Below are positions 7,659 through 16,800 of a DNA stretch of 64,000 nucleotides, piece by piece (the first letter of the stretch is position 1; each line of letters starts with the position of its first letter). The notes beneath the pieces were generated by a model. It made no database searches. It saw nothing but the letters and a program-made list of their open reading frames with translations, and had not been told where the DNA came from. This DNA comes from PoT sp049331405 (GTDB lineage: Bacteria; Planctomycetota; Planctomycetia; Isosphaerales; Isosphaeraceae), in the NCBI RefSeq assembly GCF_049331405.1, contig NZ_CP186274.1, forward strand, positions 5,828,001 through 5,892,000. The letters are read 5' to 3'. The translations under genes and the position numbers were made by a program.

Positions 7659-9308
7659 TCACTTGATCTCATCGAGCGGGATCGGGCCGAAGACGGGGAC
7701 GGCCATGTCGAGGGCGTCGGTCAGGTTGCAGTAGGGGTTCAGCCCGTGGCCGTACCAGAGGAACGCCTTCTCGGGGAGGTCGCCGACCAGCTTGAGCTCG
7801 ACGGTGTCGTTGGACTTGCCGACGCCGGCGTCGAAGATGATCGGGATCTCGGTCCCGTCCTCCTTGCGGATCGAGAAGCCGGCGATATGCCTCGCGGGCT
7901 GGAGCCCCTTCAGGCCGCCGTTGGACGCGGGCAAACCAGCCCCCGGATTCGCCACGTTACCCCGAATCCTCCCGCCCTGCGGGTTCAGCCCCGCGGGGGT
8001 GCCCGGGGCGCGGTTGACCCCCTTGAACTTGAGGACGAGGGTGTGGTCGGCCCGCTTGCTCACGCGGTCGAGCGTGGGGGTGGTGGCGCCCACGTCGTTG
8101 AAGAGCTCGCGCTGGGCGATGAGGGAGAGCCTCTGGCCGAGGCGCTTCAGGCCGGGGGTCCCGACGTGGATCAGGTCGTCGAGTTCGAGATCGATCGCCG
8201 CGACGACGGCCGTGTTCGGCACGCGGTCGGGCAGCAGGCGCTGGGCATCCTGCACGGCGTTCCAGCCCTTCGGATCCGACGTGTGGACGAAGCGGCCGAT
8301 CTGCACGAAGTAGAAGGGCAGTTCGGGCTGGCCGAGATCCTTGCGAAGGGCGGCGATGAAGTCGGCGAAGACCTTGGGGTAGATCTTATACGCGTCCCCC
8401 ATGGCGTCCGACTCCCCCTGATACCAGAGGACGCCGCGGACCTTGCCGCCGGCGAGTTCGAGCTGACGGAACATCGAGCCGTAGAGGCTGTTCCCCCCCT
8501 CACCTTTCTTGGCCGGATCCCACTGAGCCATGCTCGTGCCGCCGTGGGCGGTGATCACCAGGCCGATGGGGATGCCCGTCTTGGCCGCCAGGCTCGCGGC
8601 GAAAGGCAGGCCCAGGCCGGCCCCCTTGACGCGGGTCTTGTGCTGGGCCTCGGAGCGGGCCGCGCGGTCCTTCGGGTCGCCGGAGTGCACTGGGTCGGGG
8701 GAGTCGACCAGCCAGTGGAGCGGCTCCTCGGCCTTGACCCACTTGCCGTCCATCCCCAGGGCGAAGACCCGATCGGACGGGGGCGTCACGTCGGTCAGGT
8801 TCCCGACCCCTTCCATGTTCGACTGTCCCGCCAGGACCCAGAGGTCGCCGACGTAGACCGACGGGATCTGGATGACTCCCCCAGTGATCCCCGGATGAGG
8901 GGCATTCGGGTCCGCTACGACGACGGTGATCGTATACGGGCCACCGGCCGGGACCTTGAGCAACTTGCCGTCGCGATAGGCCACGTTTATCTGAGTGTTT
9001 TGCCCACTCAGGGTAACGCTACGCACCGTTTCAGAAGTCCCCTCCGCATCCACCACGATGGGGATGTCGGCGAAACCATCCTCATTGCGCTGAAAGACCT
9101 GCATCGCCACGGGTGATTTGACGGTGACCGGCTTGGGCTTCGCCTCCTCTTTCTTCTCCTCGTGCGCCCCCTCAGCCTTGGTCGGCGCCAATCCCTCAGT
9201 CGCCTTGGCCGGCTCCTGGGCCTGCACCGCAAGGGCCGGGGCCAGCATCAGGCCGAGGGCCATCAGGAGACGGGACGCCAGCATGCCTCGCATCAACGAA
9301 ATGAGCAT
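7659..9308 (-). CDS. Secreted sialate O-acetylesterase-type SGNH hydrolase (SASA domain)
   Basis: 549 residues. The ATG at 9308 opens a signal peptide (LLMALGLMLAPALAVQAQ). Residues 33-62 are a Lys/Glu-rich linker. A small beta domain (65-150) precedes the SGNH core: block I LAGQSNMEG with the catalytic Ser163, WYQGESD as a later block, and a DLIHVG region supplying the Asp-His pair. The family removes acetyl groups from sialic acid or other polysaccharides. A C-terminal beta region ends the protein. It is probably involved in breaking down acetylated glycans outside the cell. Upstream in-frame sequence to 9689 is ignored because it is Arg/Pro-rich shadow and lacks a start before a signal peptide. 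Confidence 0.85.
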   Translation of the reverse strand: MLISLMRGMLASRLLMALGLMLAPALAVQAQEPAKATEGLAPTKAEGAHEEKKEEAKPKPVTVKSPVAMQVFQRNEDGFADIPIVVDAEGTSETVRSVTLSGQNTQINVAYRDGKLLKVPAGGPYTITVVVADPNAPHPGITGGVIQIPSVYVGDLWVLAGQSNMEGVGNLTDVTPPSDRVFALGMDGKWVKAEEPLHWLVDSPDPVHSGDPKDRAARSEAQHKTRVKGAGLGLPFAASLAAKTGIPIGLVITAHGGTSMAQWDPAKKGEGGNSLYGSMFRQLELAGGKVRGVLWYQGESDAMGDAYKIYPKVFADFIAALRKDLGQPELPFYFVQIGRFVHTSDPKGWNAVQDAQRLLPDRVPNTAVVAAIDLELDDLIHVGTPGLKRLGQRLSLIAQRELFNDVGATTPTLDRVSKRADHTLVLKFKGVNRAPGTPAGLNPQGGRIRGNVANPGAGLPASNGGLKGLQPARHIAGFSIRKEDGTEIPIIFDAGVGKSNDTVELKLVGDLPEKAFLWYGHGLNPYCNLTDALDMAVPVFGPIPLDEIK

Positions 9309-9511
9309 TGCGGATTGATCCTCGAGTGTTCCAACGATCCGCCGATCTTTTGCGGCGAGTGGGAGCGGATCCTGCACGACCAGGGATCCCCACCTTACCT
9401 TGGCGGTCGCTCGGTTCGAACGAGGTCCCGGCCCCGATCCTCGCGATCGCCGGGACGACCCGGCGGGGCGAGACGGGACCACGGCCCGAGCCGAGGGCTT
9501 GCGCACGGACC

Positions 9512-10540
9512 TCAGGCGATTTCGCGGCCGACGACCACGATGTGCTGGCCTCGGGGGACGGGGGCCACCCAGGCCTGCGCCAGGACCACCCCGTCGACGC
9601 CCGCGGCGGCCGGCCAGGGCTCCATGTCGATGTGGTCGAAGTCGTGGAGGTAGCCGACGACATCCCCTTTGCGCACCCGGGTGCCGCACTCGACGATCGG
9701 CTCGTAATGGCCGTCGAAGGGGGCGACGACGAAGCAGGCGCGATCGACCATCTCAAGCTTGCGCTGAGTGCCGTCGCGATGGTGGTCGATCGGCTCGATC
9801 GTCCCGCGCAGCAGGTCATTGTGGATCGCGGCAGCGAGCACCCCCTGCCGCCCATAGCGGACGCCGTCGACGTTCACGGCCTTGCCCCAGCCGAGCTCCG
9901 TCCCCACGGTGATCTTGCCCAGGCGCTCGGCCTCGCTCGGAAGGAGGCCCGGGGTCACATTCTGGTAGACCATCAGGCAAGGTGTCCCGAACCAGCGGGC
10001 CGTCTCCTCGATCTTGCGGGCGAGTTCGGGCTCGTCGACGTGGTGGTAGTTCGCGCAGATCGCGAAGCGGGCGACCTCGCCTCCGGAGTGGAGGTCGAGC
10101 ACAATGTGCACCCTCGGCCAGATCAACTGGCGCACGAAGGCGGCGACCCGGTGCGTGATCCCCGCCAGCGACGGCGTGACCCCGGCCCCGTCGACGAACG
10201 CGCGGTTCAGGTTGACCCCGTCGTCGAGGCGGCTCTCGCGCGTCCCCGAGCGGAAGGCCGACGGGTTCAAGACCGGGATGAAGATGATCCGGCCCCGGAC
10301 GTCCTCCAGCTTGATCTCGCGGAGGAGCTTCTTCAGGGCCACGGGGCCTTCGTATTCGTTCCCGTGGTTGGAGCCGAACGCCACGAGCCCCTTGTCGGGC
10401 GCGGCCTCGGGCCCCACCCAGACCGTCAGCGGGAGGAGATGATCGCCCCAGATGCTGTCGTGCTCGAGCGCCACCCAGTAGTCGCGACGGCCGGGGGAAT
10501 CGAGGTCGAGATCCTGGGGACGGGCCACAACTCGGTTCAT
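9512..10540 (-). CDS. M14-family succinylglutamate desuccinylase/aspartoacylase-like protein
   Basis: 342 residues from the ATG at 10540. The zinc-binding pattern of the AstE/AspA branch of M14 metallopeptidases is present: SNHGNEYEG (His59, Glu62), DLHSGG (His150), with the substrate-loop NLNR before it. The C-terminal third has the barrel-like beta domain typical of this family (VIECGTRVRKGDVVG). Such enzymes cleave an N-acyl group from an amino acid or similar amide. There is no signal peptide, so it is cytoplasmic. Its neighbours do not identify a pathway. Confidence 0.85.
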   Translation of the reverse strand: MNRVVARPQDLDLDSPGRRDYWVALEHDSIWGDHLLPLTVWVGPEAAPDKGLVAFGSNHGNEYEGPVALKKLLREIKLEDVRGRIIFIPVLNPSAFRSGTRESRLDDGVNLNRAFVDGAGVTPSLAGITHRVAAFVRQLIWPRVHIVLDLHSGGEVARFAICANYHHVDEPELARKIEETARWFGTPCLMVYQNVTPGLLPSEAERLGKITVGTELGWGKAVNVDGVRYGRQGVLAAAIHNDLLRGTIEPIDHHRDGTQRKLEMVDRACFVVAPFDGHYEPIVECGTRVRKGDVVGYLHDFDHIDMEPWPAAAGVDGVVLAQAWVAPVPRGQHIVVVGREIA

Positions 10541-10935
10541 ATCAGCACATCTCTCGCCTGATCGGCAAGGCCGCGTCGACCAGGGCGTCGATCCGCCCGA
10601 ACGCGCGGGCAGAGCCGATCCCGGTCGCACCCGGTGGGGGAAACGTGCCACCCGGTCGTCGCGAAGCCCCACCTTGTGAATTTTCGCGGATTGTAGGGGA
10701 TCGGCGAGGTGTTGTCCACAACCCGCCGTCCGCCTAGCGGTTTCGCTCGCAGGGCCGGCAGCGAGACGACTTTGACATCCAGGGGTCGTCGTCATCCATC
10801 AGTAAGTCGAATCATGCTTCGGCGTGATGTCGCGAGGGGCTCGGCCCGATAATGATCGCCGAGGTGGGGAGGTCAGGCAAGGAGGCGGCCCCTCCGGGGA
10901 TCCGGAGGAGCCTCGGGAAGGTGGGCGTCTGAGGT
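10541..10935. other. Intergenic stretch with a small hairpin
   Basis: No credible gene. It holds the 5' region of the M14 gene and the 3' region of the lipoprotein gene. A seven-base stem, cctccgg at 10891 paired with ccggagg at 10902, lies 28 bases past the lipoprotein stop and could be a weak terminator, though no U-tract follows it. Confidence 0.4.
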
Positions 10936-11439
10936 TTACTTGAGGGCGGTCTTGAGGTCGAACTGGAGGCCGGTATCCCCCTTCGCGGAGACCTCGTGGT
11001 TCAGGGGAGTCGACGTGGCGTCGCCGTAGGGCCACGCCTTCTCGGCCTTCTTGCCCCCCGGGCCGCCACGCGCCGCGTCCAGGGCCATGCCCGCCATGTA
11101 GGGGCTCTTGGTGATGTCGTCCGGCAGCGCGCCGGCCTTGCTGCTCCCGCCGCCCGACCTGGGCTGGCCGACGACGACCTTGTAGCTCCCCGGCGCGAGG
11201 CCCGGGCGATTGCGGTACTTGGCGGAGAACGAGCCCCCCGAGCCGCTGACGTCGCCCCCGTCGGTCGCCGGCTTGTTCGAGATCGACGGGATGAATGTCA
11301 CCGTCGCCCCCTCCAGCGGCTTGCCGTCGAGCATGACCGTCCCCGAGACGGGCACCAGCACGAACGAATCTTCCTCGTTGCCACCGCAACCCGCGACCAA
11401 CAGCAGGCAGGAGAAGGCCGCGATCCAACGGCTATTCAT
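10936..11439 (-). CDS. Lipoprotein with transthyretin/carboxypeptidase-regulatory-like fold
   Basis: 167 residues. The ATG at 11439 gives a lipoprotein signal with lipobox LVAGC (cleavage before Cys18). The mature part starts with VPVSGTVMLDGKPLEGATVTF, trimmed here to its key features VSGTV and LDGKPL, the pattern of regulatory-like beta domains that planctomycetes often place in small lipoproteins. Gly/Ser-rich loops follow. It is transcribed just after the DUF1559 gene, a pairing seen repeatedly in planctomycetes. It is presumably anchored in a membrane facing the periplasm. Function unknown. Confidence 0.75.
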   Translation of the reverse strand: MNSRWIAAFSCLLLVAGCGGNEEDSFVLVPVSGTVMLDGKPLEGATVTFIPSISNKPATDGGDVSGSGGSFSAKYRNRPGLAPGSYKVVVGQPRSGGGSSKAGALPDDITKSPYMAGMALDAARGGPGGKKAEKAWPYGDATSTPLNHEVSAKGDTGLQFDLKTALK

Positions 11440-11551
11440 GTTCGAAAGCTCTCGCATGTTGGCTGTCGATCCTTTTGGGAAGGTATCGCGAGCCCCACAC
11501 CGCCCGCGACGGGGCCGACGCGAGGGCTCGCGGCCGGGAGACGCGACGCAC

Positions 11552-12568
11552 TCAGTAGGAGTCGGAGCTCAGGATCTCGCCCCCCTTGATGGTCGCGAGC
11601 GCCCACCAGGTGGTCGTGCTGATCGAATTCTTGATGAAGCGGACACTCCCGTCGGCCATCGCCACGTTGATCCCGCCGGGGTGGTAGCTGGAGAAGACCC
11701 AGGCGTAAGGGAGCCCCTTCGGGTTGCAGGCCATGATGTTGCCCGGGCAGTCGCGGTCGCCCCACGAGGCGTTGGGCAGGTAGTAGCGGGCGTCCGTGCT
11801 GCTCGGGTAGATCACGCGCCCGTGTGTCGACGTGTGCGTGCCCGAACCCCAGTAGGGGCCGAAGACGTCATAGATGTTGATCTGGCGAGACTCGCCGATC
11901 AGCAGCGTGTTGCTCGTGCCGTCGCGGAAGTCGCTGATCGAGGTCGAGATGTCGTTGAAGAAGGCCCCCTGGTAGGCCGAGTCCGGCGTGTAGCCGCAAT
12001 CATAATCCGTATACACCGACGTGGATAGAAGATAATTGCTGCGCCTGGCGTTGTTGCGCGAGTAGGCCGAGCTGGGCGTCGTGGGGTCGGCCGTCACGGT
12101 GACCGGAGCCTGGTCCGACGGGCAGGCAAAGGTGGCGACGAGCGTGCCGACGACTGTGGAGTTCGACATCGCGTCGCCGACGACCTTGATGTTCATGCCG
12201 CCGCCGCCGCCCCAGGCCGAATCGCTCGAGGCCTGGCTGAAGTTGTAGGCGTTGTACAGGGCGGTCTGCTCCAGGAAGCCCAGGATCATCGTGAAGCCGG
12301 TGGTGTTCAAGACGAACCCCTTGCCGCCGTTGGAGGTACCGGAGCAACTGCCCGAGAAGATCTTCGCGGGGGGGAAGGCGCCATTGGTGCCGACGTAGTT
12401 GTGCATCGCCAGCCCCATCTGCTTGAGGTTGTTCGTGCACTGGGACCGTCGCGCGGCCTCGCGGGCGGCCTGCACCGCGGGGAGCAAGAGCGCAATCAAT
12501 ACGGCGATGATGGCGATGACGACGAGGAGCTCGATCAGGGTGAAACCCCGTGGCGATCGATTTCGCAT
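11552..12568 (-). CDS. DUF1559 protein with type IV pilin-like N-terminus
   Basis: 338 residues. The ATG at 12568 precedes the prepilin signature RGFTLIELLVVIAII, with processing expected between Gly and Phe, then a hydrophobic helix and LLPAVQAAREAARR. The end carries the DUF1559 closing pattern ADGSVRFI. Planctomycetes have large expansions of these pilin-like pseudopilins, which probably form or decorate surface fibres. GGAG lies about nine bases upstream of the start. An earlier in-frame Met at 12631 is less likely because the prepilin leader must be short. The lipoprotein gene follows 112 bases downstream in the same direction. Confidence 0.93.
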   Translation of the reverse strand: MRNRSPRGFTLIELLVVIAIIAVLIALLLPAVQAAREAARRSQCTNNLKQMGLAMHNYVGTNGAFPPAKIFSGSCSGTSNGGKGFVLNTTGFTMILGFLEQTALYNAYNFSQASSDSAWGGGGGMNIKVVGDAMSNSTVVGTLVATFACPSDQAPVTVTADPTTPSSAYSRNNARRSNYLLSTSVYTDYDCGYTPDSAYQGAFFNDISTSISDFRDGTSNTLLIGESRQINIYDVFGPYWGSGTHTSTHGRVIYPSSTDARYYLPNASWGDRDCPGNIMACNPKGLPYAWVFSSYHPGGINVAMADGSVRFIKNSISTTTWWALATIKGGEILSSDSY

Positions 12569-13896
12569 CCAGATGACTCCGTCAGTACAGAACGAGGAAG
12601 ATTGGGAGAATCGCGAGGCGCAGCGTGACACGAGCGGTCACACCGTCGCGATGACCGGGATAGAGCTTCCGGCGAGGAGATCAGGGAGGATCGCCTTGCG
12701 GCGACTGTGGCCCTTCTGGTCACGAGACCCGGGGAGGGGTCGGGGAGAGGTTGAAGACCAGTGGAGCCAGCATCTTTTCAGGATAAATATCTTTCGGGAC
12801 GCACCAGGGTCTCTGCGACCAGGCCGCCCGAATCGATCCAGAAACATCCTCTCAACCACGAGAAGTCGGATGACCTCGAGATGCGATTGAGCGAATCAAA
12901 ACCTTCGTATTATCGGTTGACGATCGATCCGGCTCTCGTCCGGGCGTGAATACCCCTACAACCGGGATCGACGGCCAAGTTGATTTGCCTCCTCTCGAAG
13001 ATGAAGCCGAGGACTCGTATCTTCGACGATTTGCCCGATGTAACTGCGTTCGAAGCACCTCGAAGGCGAATCCGATTCTATACAGAGTTCGGAGTGATTT
13101 CTATGAGATTTTCATAGACTCTATCAAATCCCCATGGCGTGAAAATGATCGCACCGCAAGAAGTTTGCACGGCACCACTTCTGCCAATCCCGAGAAGCAA
13201 GCTGTGATCATTTTCTGAGTACACGGGACTCAAAAAATGAGATCAGATGCCTCCAAGGGGTGGGAATTCCGCTCATGGATGCGGCCTTCTCGCATGTCGA
13301 ATCGAGGCAGGGATTGCGATCCGATCGTCGGGTGGTCGGGAGTAACGAATCATCGCCATCCCTCTCACCCTCCCAGGCTTTCCCGTCTTCCATCCACATT
13401 TCGAGGAAGCGTCGGACTCCGCGATCTTTAGGCCGGCGTGAATTGCTCGGGGTGGGAATTGGTACCCTCAGGTAGGTTAAGCGACAAACGCTCGAAGCCT
13501 GGTCCTTCCCGGCAGGTTGATTTTAAGAATCATGCCCCCGTTGCTCACAGCCGGGATGACTTTACCATCAAGAGATTTTGCTGTTTTCTTCATTCATATC
13601 GTCCCGCGACGACTCAATCGTTGGCCCACACTTTTATAATTTCACTCAGATATTCACTTGAGGAAATTCATGTGATCTGGAACCGGGCGTGGGTTCGAGG
13701 CAATGCCAACCTCCGACGCGATCCGCATTCGCCACGTCACCGGATCACTTTGCGCAGACGCTCCCGCATGCCCAAGGGGCCACGCAAACGCGGCCCCGGA
13801 CATCATCAACAAACAATGATTTGATTCAATTTGCTTGAGAAATCGAGGATGGAGTCGGATCGTGGCCCGCCCGGCTCTCTCCTCCGCGGAGAGGCG
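12569..13896. other. 1.3 kb without a recognisable gene
   Basis: The short open frames here lack ribosome sites, domain patterns and the strong third-position G/C of real genes nearby. Base composition is visibly more A/T-rich than in the flanking genes, especially from 12900 to 13720. Two weak inverted repeats are seen: ctatga/tcatag at 13100-13117, and gaaaatgatc at 13140-13149 matched by gatcattttc at 13207-13216. It holds the promoter region of the DUF1559 gene and the 3' flank of the kinase gene; the rest is unexplained. Confidence 0.6.
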
Positions 13897-16800
13897 TCAG
13901 TGGCTCGCGGCCCCGACGAGCTTGGCGTCGGCGCCGGCGGAATGGGCGCCTTGATCGACGACCGAGAAGTCGGCCGGCTGGGGGGTGTCGGGGAGGCTGG
14001 AGGGGTCGGTCATGAACTTCAAGGGGGGAGGAGCGGGATCGTCCTCGGCGCCGAGGCTCGACCAGGAGGCGAGGTCGATCGGGCCGTCGGGGAGTTCCTT
14101 GCCGGGCTCGGTCCTCGAGGTCACCACCCAGGACTTGCCCCGGACGTCGTACTGGTTGCCCTTGCCCGTCCAGAGCAGGGCCTTGTTGTCGAGCAGCGTG
14201 CCGGGGGCCGAAGGCTCCCAGGCCAGGAGGCAGGTCTCGGCAAGGACCGCCGAGTTCTTGATGCCGACCTTGAGGGGAGACTGCGCCGAGAACCCGACGA
14301 GGTCGAGGAACCCCTTGCCCTGGAAGGTGCAATGATCCAGGGTCAGGCTCCTCGGGTTCTTGCCCGAGCCCGACATCATCCGCACGCGGACACCCCAGCC
14401 GCTCGGAGTGCCGCCGGGCTTGCCGTGGATGAACATGCTCTGTGCGATCGACGCGGGCGAACCGCCGATCGAGGCGACGTCGAGCGCCGTGTCGAAGCCC
14501 TGGAAGAGGCAGCCGTTCACGACGACCCTCCCCCCCTCGACGACGACGGCGCGACTGCCGGCGACGGCGCCCGTCGCCCGAAAGACGCAGCGATCGAGCC
14601 GGACATGCCCCGGGGCCTCGATGATCGGCGCGGGGGCCTTGGCCTCGCTGCCGTAGTGGGCGACGATCGTCACCCCTTCGATCGTGATCGGCGTCTCCGC
14701 ACCGGGGGTGATGAAGGCATCCGACCCCTTGAGGTCGAGCTCCAGGACCGGATTCGCCCCCTTGGCGGCGCGGATGTAGAGCGGCCCGCCCGAGATCCGG
14801 AGCGCCGCGGCCGGACCCGAGAGTCGGATCGGCTCTTTGTTGTTGAGCAGGACGTGCCCCTTGCTGCCGATCGCGCGCTGCATGGCGCTCTTGAAGTCGG
14901 GCTCGACGGCCACGGTGCCGTCGGGGGCCTTGACGGCGATGGGCTCTCCCTTGGGGACCTCGGGGGCCGCCTTGGTCGGGGTCGCCGGCGGGGTGACGAT
15001 CGCCACCTTCTTCTCTGGGGTCTCGGACGCCCCTTCTTTCGACTCGGGAGGGGCCACCTTGGCCACGACCGGCTCGGCCTTCGTCTTGGGCGTGGTCTTG
15101 CCGCCCTGTCCCCCGCCGAGGATGCCCGAAGCGTAAAGGCCTCCCGCCACGGCGATCAGCAGGACGGCCGCGGCCACCCCGAGGATCGGGCGCAGGTCGG
15201 CTTTGGAGCCTGATTTCTTCTTCGGTGTCGCGGCGGGGACAGTCTCGGCGGGGGCGGCAGACGGGGTCGGAACTGCGACGGCCGCCGGGCCCTTGGGAGC
15301 GGGCTTCGGCTTGCTGGAACCTCCCGACAACGCCGGCGCGGGCCCGAGGTCGAGCCCGAGGTTGAAGCCCGCGGAATCGGCTGCGGGCGCATCGGCCCCG
15401 CCGATCTTCGAGAAATCCGGCAGGGGCTCGGCCGGCGGCTTCGGGGCCTTCGGCTTCGCGGGCGCCGGGGGAGTCGGCGTGGGAGTCGCGGCGGCAGGGG
15501 TCGGCTCGGGGGCGGCTTTCGGCTTCGGCGGCTCCGCGAGCTTCCTGGGCGGAGCCGGCTCCGCGGCGAAGTTGAGGCCGAGATCCAGGCCGAGCGGCTC
15601 GTCGGCAGGCACATCGGCCCCGCCGATCCTGGAGAAGTCGGGCAAGGGTTCGGCCGGAGGCTTCGGGGCTTTGGGCTTCGCGGGCGGCGGGGTCGCCGCG
15701 GCGGCATGCGTCGGTTCGGCCCTGGGCTTCGGCGGCTCCGAGTGCTTCTTGACGGGCGGCGGCTGGGGCGGAGTCGGCTCGGGGCCGAAGTTCAGGCCGA
15801 GGTCGAAGCCGGCAGGCTCGTCGGCGGGGGTGGCCTCGCCGATCTTCGAGAAGTCGGGCAAGGGCTCCGAGGCCGGCTTCGGGGCGGGGCTCGGCGGCTT
15901 GGGCTTCGCCGCCGGAGTCGACGCGGCCGGCGCGGGGGCGGCGGCCGGTGGGGGCAGCGGTTCGGGCGAGGGTCGAGCCTTCGCGGGCTCCGGAGCCCTG
16001 GGCGGCCGGGCGGGGGCGGCGGGAGCCGTGGGCTCGGGGCCGAAGTTCAGGCCGAGGTCGATCCCCTCGGGTTCGGCGGCCTCGCCGATCCTGGCGAAGT
16101 CGGGCAAGGGGTCCGAGGCCGGTGGCTTCGGGGCCCTGGGCTTCGTCTCAGGGACCGGGGCAGGTTCGGGTTCGGGGGCCTTCGCCTTCGCGGGCTCTGG
16201 GGCCTTCGCCCTCGGCCGTGGCGTTTCCTCGGTCGGCGCGGGTTTGGACTTCGAGGTCGGGGACTCGCCGAGGTCGATCGACAGGCCGAGGCCGGAGAAG
16301 TCCTCGGCCTGGGGCTTCGGCTCCTCGCCGATCTTCGAGAAGTCGGGGAAGTCGCCGAGGGGCGACGGGGCCTGCCGGCTCGCGGGGGCCGGGGACGACT
16401 CTCGCGGGCGCTTGGCCTGCGGCGGAGTCTCGAACTTCGGCGACGGCTCCGGGGTCGACCTGACGGCCCCGGCCCCGGGGGGCGTTTGCGGCGGGGCGGG
16501 CGGCGTCGAGGGGGGCTCCGGGTTCAGGTTCAGGTTGAGGAACGCGAAAACCCCGGAGGGGGGCGTCTTATCCGTCTCGGCGATCATCGCCAGTTCCGGG
16601 GGCAGGCCGGAAGCTGGCGGAGTTGGCGGCTCGTCGGCCGAGGCCACGGGCATGATCGACGGGTTGGGGACGTATGCGGGCTGGGCGGGGGCGATCTGCG
16701 TCCTCGACGAGAGGACGGGGGTCTCGCGCGTGTCCTGGCCGGGGTTGGCGACGGGCGTCCCCTCCTGGAACGACGATGGTTGCTCGCCCGTGAACGGCTC

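Noticed and set aside
13438..13824. Plus-strand frame of 128 residues in the gene-free region
   Set aside because: No ribosome site, no codon bias and no domain.
15350..16360. Possible CRISPR array
   Set aside because: Repeats are about 230 bases apart, are coding and vary at third positions; no 25-40 base direct repeat with spacers exists anywhere in the window.
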